Both the position numbers and the translations under genes were made by a program. The notes below the pieces were generated by a model. It was not told where the DNA came from. It saw nothing but the letters and a program-made list of their open reading frames with translations, and searched no databases. This document shows, piece by piece, positions 62,030 to 64,000 of a stretch of 64,000 nucleotides of DNA (position 1 is the stretch's first letter; each line of letters starts with the position of its first letter). The stretch comes from Alistipes sp. CAG:514 (lineage in GTDB: Bacteria > Bacteroidota > Bacteroidia > Bacteroidales > UBA932), in assembly GCA_000431015.1 (NCBI GenBank), contig HF986039.1, positions 19,432 to 83,431 of the forward strand, given 5' to 3'.

Positions 62030-63775
62030 ATGTACAAGAAAATATTGACAATATTCGCTCTCGCCGCTTCGCTTCTCGCCTGCAACAAGGTTGAGAACGA
62101 GGTCGTGGCTCCTGAGAACGGTGCGAAGACATTGACGATCACCGCCACTATCGGGGATCCTGACACCCGCCTTTCATATTCAGAGGCGACGGACGGCAGC
62201 TACAAGGCAAGTTTCAACAACGACGATGTGGTTTGGGCATACTTCGCCAAGGCTGACAATTCGGTAGCCGGTCCGGTGACGAAACTTGCCATCGATCCGA
62301 AATCTATCTCTTTTGACGGTAAGACGGCTTGCTTCCGCCAGCCCGCTGTGTCCATCCCTGAAGGCTCCACAAAGATCATCGCTTATCTTGCGAACACCGC
62401 CAACACCACGAACTTCGATGGTGGTGACGACATTGTGTCCGACATCAGCTCACAGGCCAACCTCACCGCAGCCCTGAACAATCAGGTCATCTACGGAGCC
62501 GTTGACTTCAAGGATCTGACCTCCACTAACCCTGACGCCCTTGCGGCCAGCATTCCTTTCTCCTACAAGACAAGTCTGCTGAAGTTCAGCCTCGCTCTTC
62601 CGGAAGGGACCGAGGTTGACCCGAAGGCCGCTGTCTCTGTAACACTGTCCAACGGCAAGATCCACAATAAACTCCACATCTCCGGTGGCGTTCTCGGCGC
62701 CAAGAGTGAGGAGGGCGATCTGAATCTTGGTGCGACTGTAGCCAACGGTGTTGTCACCGCCTACGCCGCTGTCTGGGCCGCCGACGATCTGAACTCAAAG
62801 ATATTCGTGACCATTGATAAGGACTCTTTCCTCGCTGACTTTAAGCCTTCTGCGACAATTGCCGCAGGAAAGGCCTACACTGTGGAAAGAGCTGTGACAA
62901 AGGTGTCCATGGAAACCAAGTGGATCGCTGATGAGGCCGGTTCTGTTGAATTCCCTAACGGTGGCGCCGCCGCTGTCACTGAAGGCTTCCTCTCTTACGC
63001 GGATGGGAAGATTTCCTGGACCAAGAACGAGACAGGCAAACCTCGTTCCGCCAAGCTCGTCTTCGCCAACGGCTCTACTTTTGAGGTGCTTCAGATCGGT
63101 CCTGCTGACTTCAAGGGCAACTATAGCCTTTGGTCAAAGAGGTTTGGTACAGCCACCTCTCCTTATGCGTCTTCTGATAATTCGGCGGCTGTCGAGACTG
63201 CTGGTATTGTGTTTGGAGAGCCGTTGAAGGGTGAGACACTTCAGGATGTTGATGGCAAGACCTACACTAATCAGATAGGTGTCAAAGGCTTGTACTATGA
63301 CGGAATTATGGATGCTACTGTGGCGATTGACTACGAGGCTATGACGGCTCGTGTCGGAATGTTCCTTGACGCAAGATCCACAGCTGGTCAGCTTCATAAC
63401 AGCGGTAAACTTGCGGATTATCCGTATGTTTGCTTCCTGCCAGGTATGGGTACAACTACTCCAAAATCACTTTGGGCCGAACCTTGGAACTTTGTTCAGC
63501 CGGATCTTTCAACGACCGACACAGCTGACTACACTTGGCTCTGGTTCACTGTAAGCAGTGACTTCACCACTTTGAATTACTCGCCTAACTCTTCGGCTGG
63601 TCTTCAGTATCTTAACACTGATGCTAAGAAAACCGCTAATGCGATTTGTGCGATCACTGTGGCCGTGTCCAAGTCAGCTGACATCAGCTCTGCGAATGTC
63701 CGTACGAACTGGGATGCTGTTTATCAGGGCAACAAGTTCAACAATAACGATGGCATTACTTTCATCAAGAAGTAG
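62030..63775 (+). CDS. Lipoprotein with fimbrillin-like N-terminus and the shared C-terminal module
   Basis: This is a 581-residue lipoprotein (lipobox LLAC, then NKVENE). A fimbrillin-like domain covers about 25-290 ('TLTITATIGDPDTRLSYSEA', 'FNNDDVVWAYFAKAD'). From about residue 298 to the end it is co-linear with the C-terminus of the phosphoesterase: 'DEAGSVEF', 'TGKPRSAKLVFANGSTFEVL', 'DFKGNYSLWSKRFG', 'PLKGETLQD', 'GVKGLYYDGIMDATVAIDYE', 'YPYVCFLPGM' and 'YTWLWFTVSSDFTTLNYSP'. The first ~60 residues of the module are BACON-like; the remainder I do not recognise. It is the last gene of the operon and is followed by a terminator. Confidence 0.8.
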   Translation: MYKKILTIFALAASLLACNKVENEVVAPENGAKTLTITATIGDPDTRLSYSEATDGSYKASFNNDDVVWAYFAKADNSVAGPVTKLAIDPKSISFDGKTACFRQPAVSIPEGSTKIIAYLANTANTTNFDGGDDIVSDISSQANLTAALNNQVIYGAVDFKDLTSTNPDALAASIPFSYKTSLLKFSLALPEGTEVDPKAAVSVTLSNGKIHNKLHISGGVLGAKSEEGDLNLGATVANGVVTAYAAVWAADDLNSKIFVTIDKDSFLADFKPSATIAAGKAYTVERAVTKVSMETKWIADEAGSVEFPNGGAAAVTEGFLSYADGKISWTKNETGKPRSAKLVFANGSTFEVLQIGPADFKGNYSLWSKRFGTATSPYASSDNSAAVETAGIVFGEPLKGETLQDVDGKTYTNQIGVKGLYYDGIMDATVAIDYEAMTARVGMFLDARSTAGQLHNSGKLADYPYVCFLPGMGTTTPKSLWAEPWNFVQPDLSTTDTADYTWLWFTVSSDFTTLNYSPNSSAGLQYLNTDAKKTANAICAITVAVSKSADISSANVRTNWDAVYQGNKFNNNDGITFIKK

Positions 63776-63835
63776 TTATGAATATGCCAGTGTCCCTCTC
63801 CTGAAAAGGAAGTGACCCCTTGGCGTCCCTTTCCC

Positions 63836-63872
63836 AATCCGGGCGACCTCCCCACAGGCCACCCGGATTTTT
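63836..63872 (+). terminator. Intrinsic terminator of the PUL2 operon
   Basis: ATCCGGGCGACCT pairs with AGGCCACCCGGAT around the loop CCCCAC, with two mismatches, followed by five T. It starts about 60 bp after the last stop. The remaining 128 bp of the window hold no gene that I can see. Confidence 0.8.
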
Positions 63873-64000
63873 CTGTAAAGCACCACCCTGTCGAAGTTCC
63901 CTCAGGCGCTAAGCGTAAGCATTCGATAGCCTATATGTGTTTATTGCAAATAATAACATTTTAATGGAAATATCAAAATTCTTTTTACCTGTTAATATGC

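Noticed and set aside
1..64000. tRNA, rRNA or prophage content
   Set aside because: No cloverleaf with conserved T-loop, no rRNA-like stretch and no phage structural or integrase gene was recognised.

Overview
The window is chromosomal DNA of a Bacteroidota bacterium, most likely Bacteroidales. The support is three SusC/SusD pairs, many Cys-lipoprotein signal peptides, FrdAB of the Bacteroides kind, promoters of the TTG-N19-TAnnTTTG type, and weak use of Shine-Dalgarno sites. The fairly GC-rich third codon positions fit a gut or rumen lineage of the Rikenellaceae/Cryptobacteroides sort better than Bacteroides itself. That placement is inference. I saw no insertion sequences, phage genes, CRISPR arrays, rRNA or tRNA.

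Layout. 1-476: the 3' end of ychF. 521-20363 (minus strand): polysaccharide utilisation locus 1 (PUL1). Read from its promoter near 20500 it holds SusC-SusD, SusC-SusD, a discoidin-type surface lipoprotein, a GH71/99-like enzyme, a GH78 alpha-L-rhamnosidase, a second GH71/99-like enzyme and a DUF5722-like lipoprotein with clan GH-A-like glutamates. A rhamnose-containing glycan is the likely target. 20626-30018 (minus): housekeeping and envelope genes (ppiD-like, lptC, TPR protein, outer-membrane protein, coaX, mfd).

30009-30340 is an AT-rich stretch with a cluster of DnaA-box-like 9-mers. Gene orientation diverges here: nearly everything to the left is on the minus strand and most to the right is on the plus strand. 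Hand-counted G/C skew in genes of the minority orientation also switches. I propose it as the chromosome origin.

30341-43665: ruvB, an Ntn-hydrolase, frdA-frdB, hflX, tonB, ybeY, mnmG, ruvA, sufS, sufE and a sufT-like gene. Two intergenic regions here carry unusual structure. 35414-35797 has long hairpins flanking about seven degenerate repeats of about 33 bp. 40332-40638 has three 79-nt hairpins with exchanged arms and near-identical 35-nt spacers.

44156-63775 is PUL2. A GH92 alpha-mannosidase is divergent from an eight-gene operon: SusC, SusD, a DUF4959/DUF5000-like lipoprotein, a DUF4998-like lipoprotein, a 1222-residue multidomain metallophosphoesterase, a BACON/OB-fold lipoprotein, a GLUG-repeat lipoprotein, and a lipoprotein that shares an uncharacterised C-terminal module of roughly 280 residues with the phosphoesterase. 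The operon itself encodes no recognisable glycosidase. With the neighbouring mannosidase this suggests capture of a phosphorylated, mannose-containing glycan. Across the whole window the palindrome GAATATTC occurs at least 18 times, where less than one is expected by base composition.
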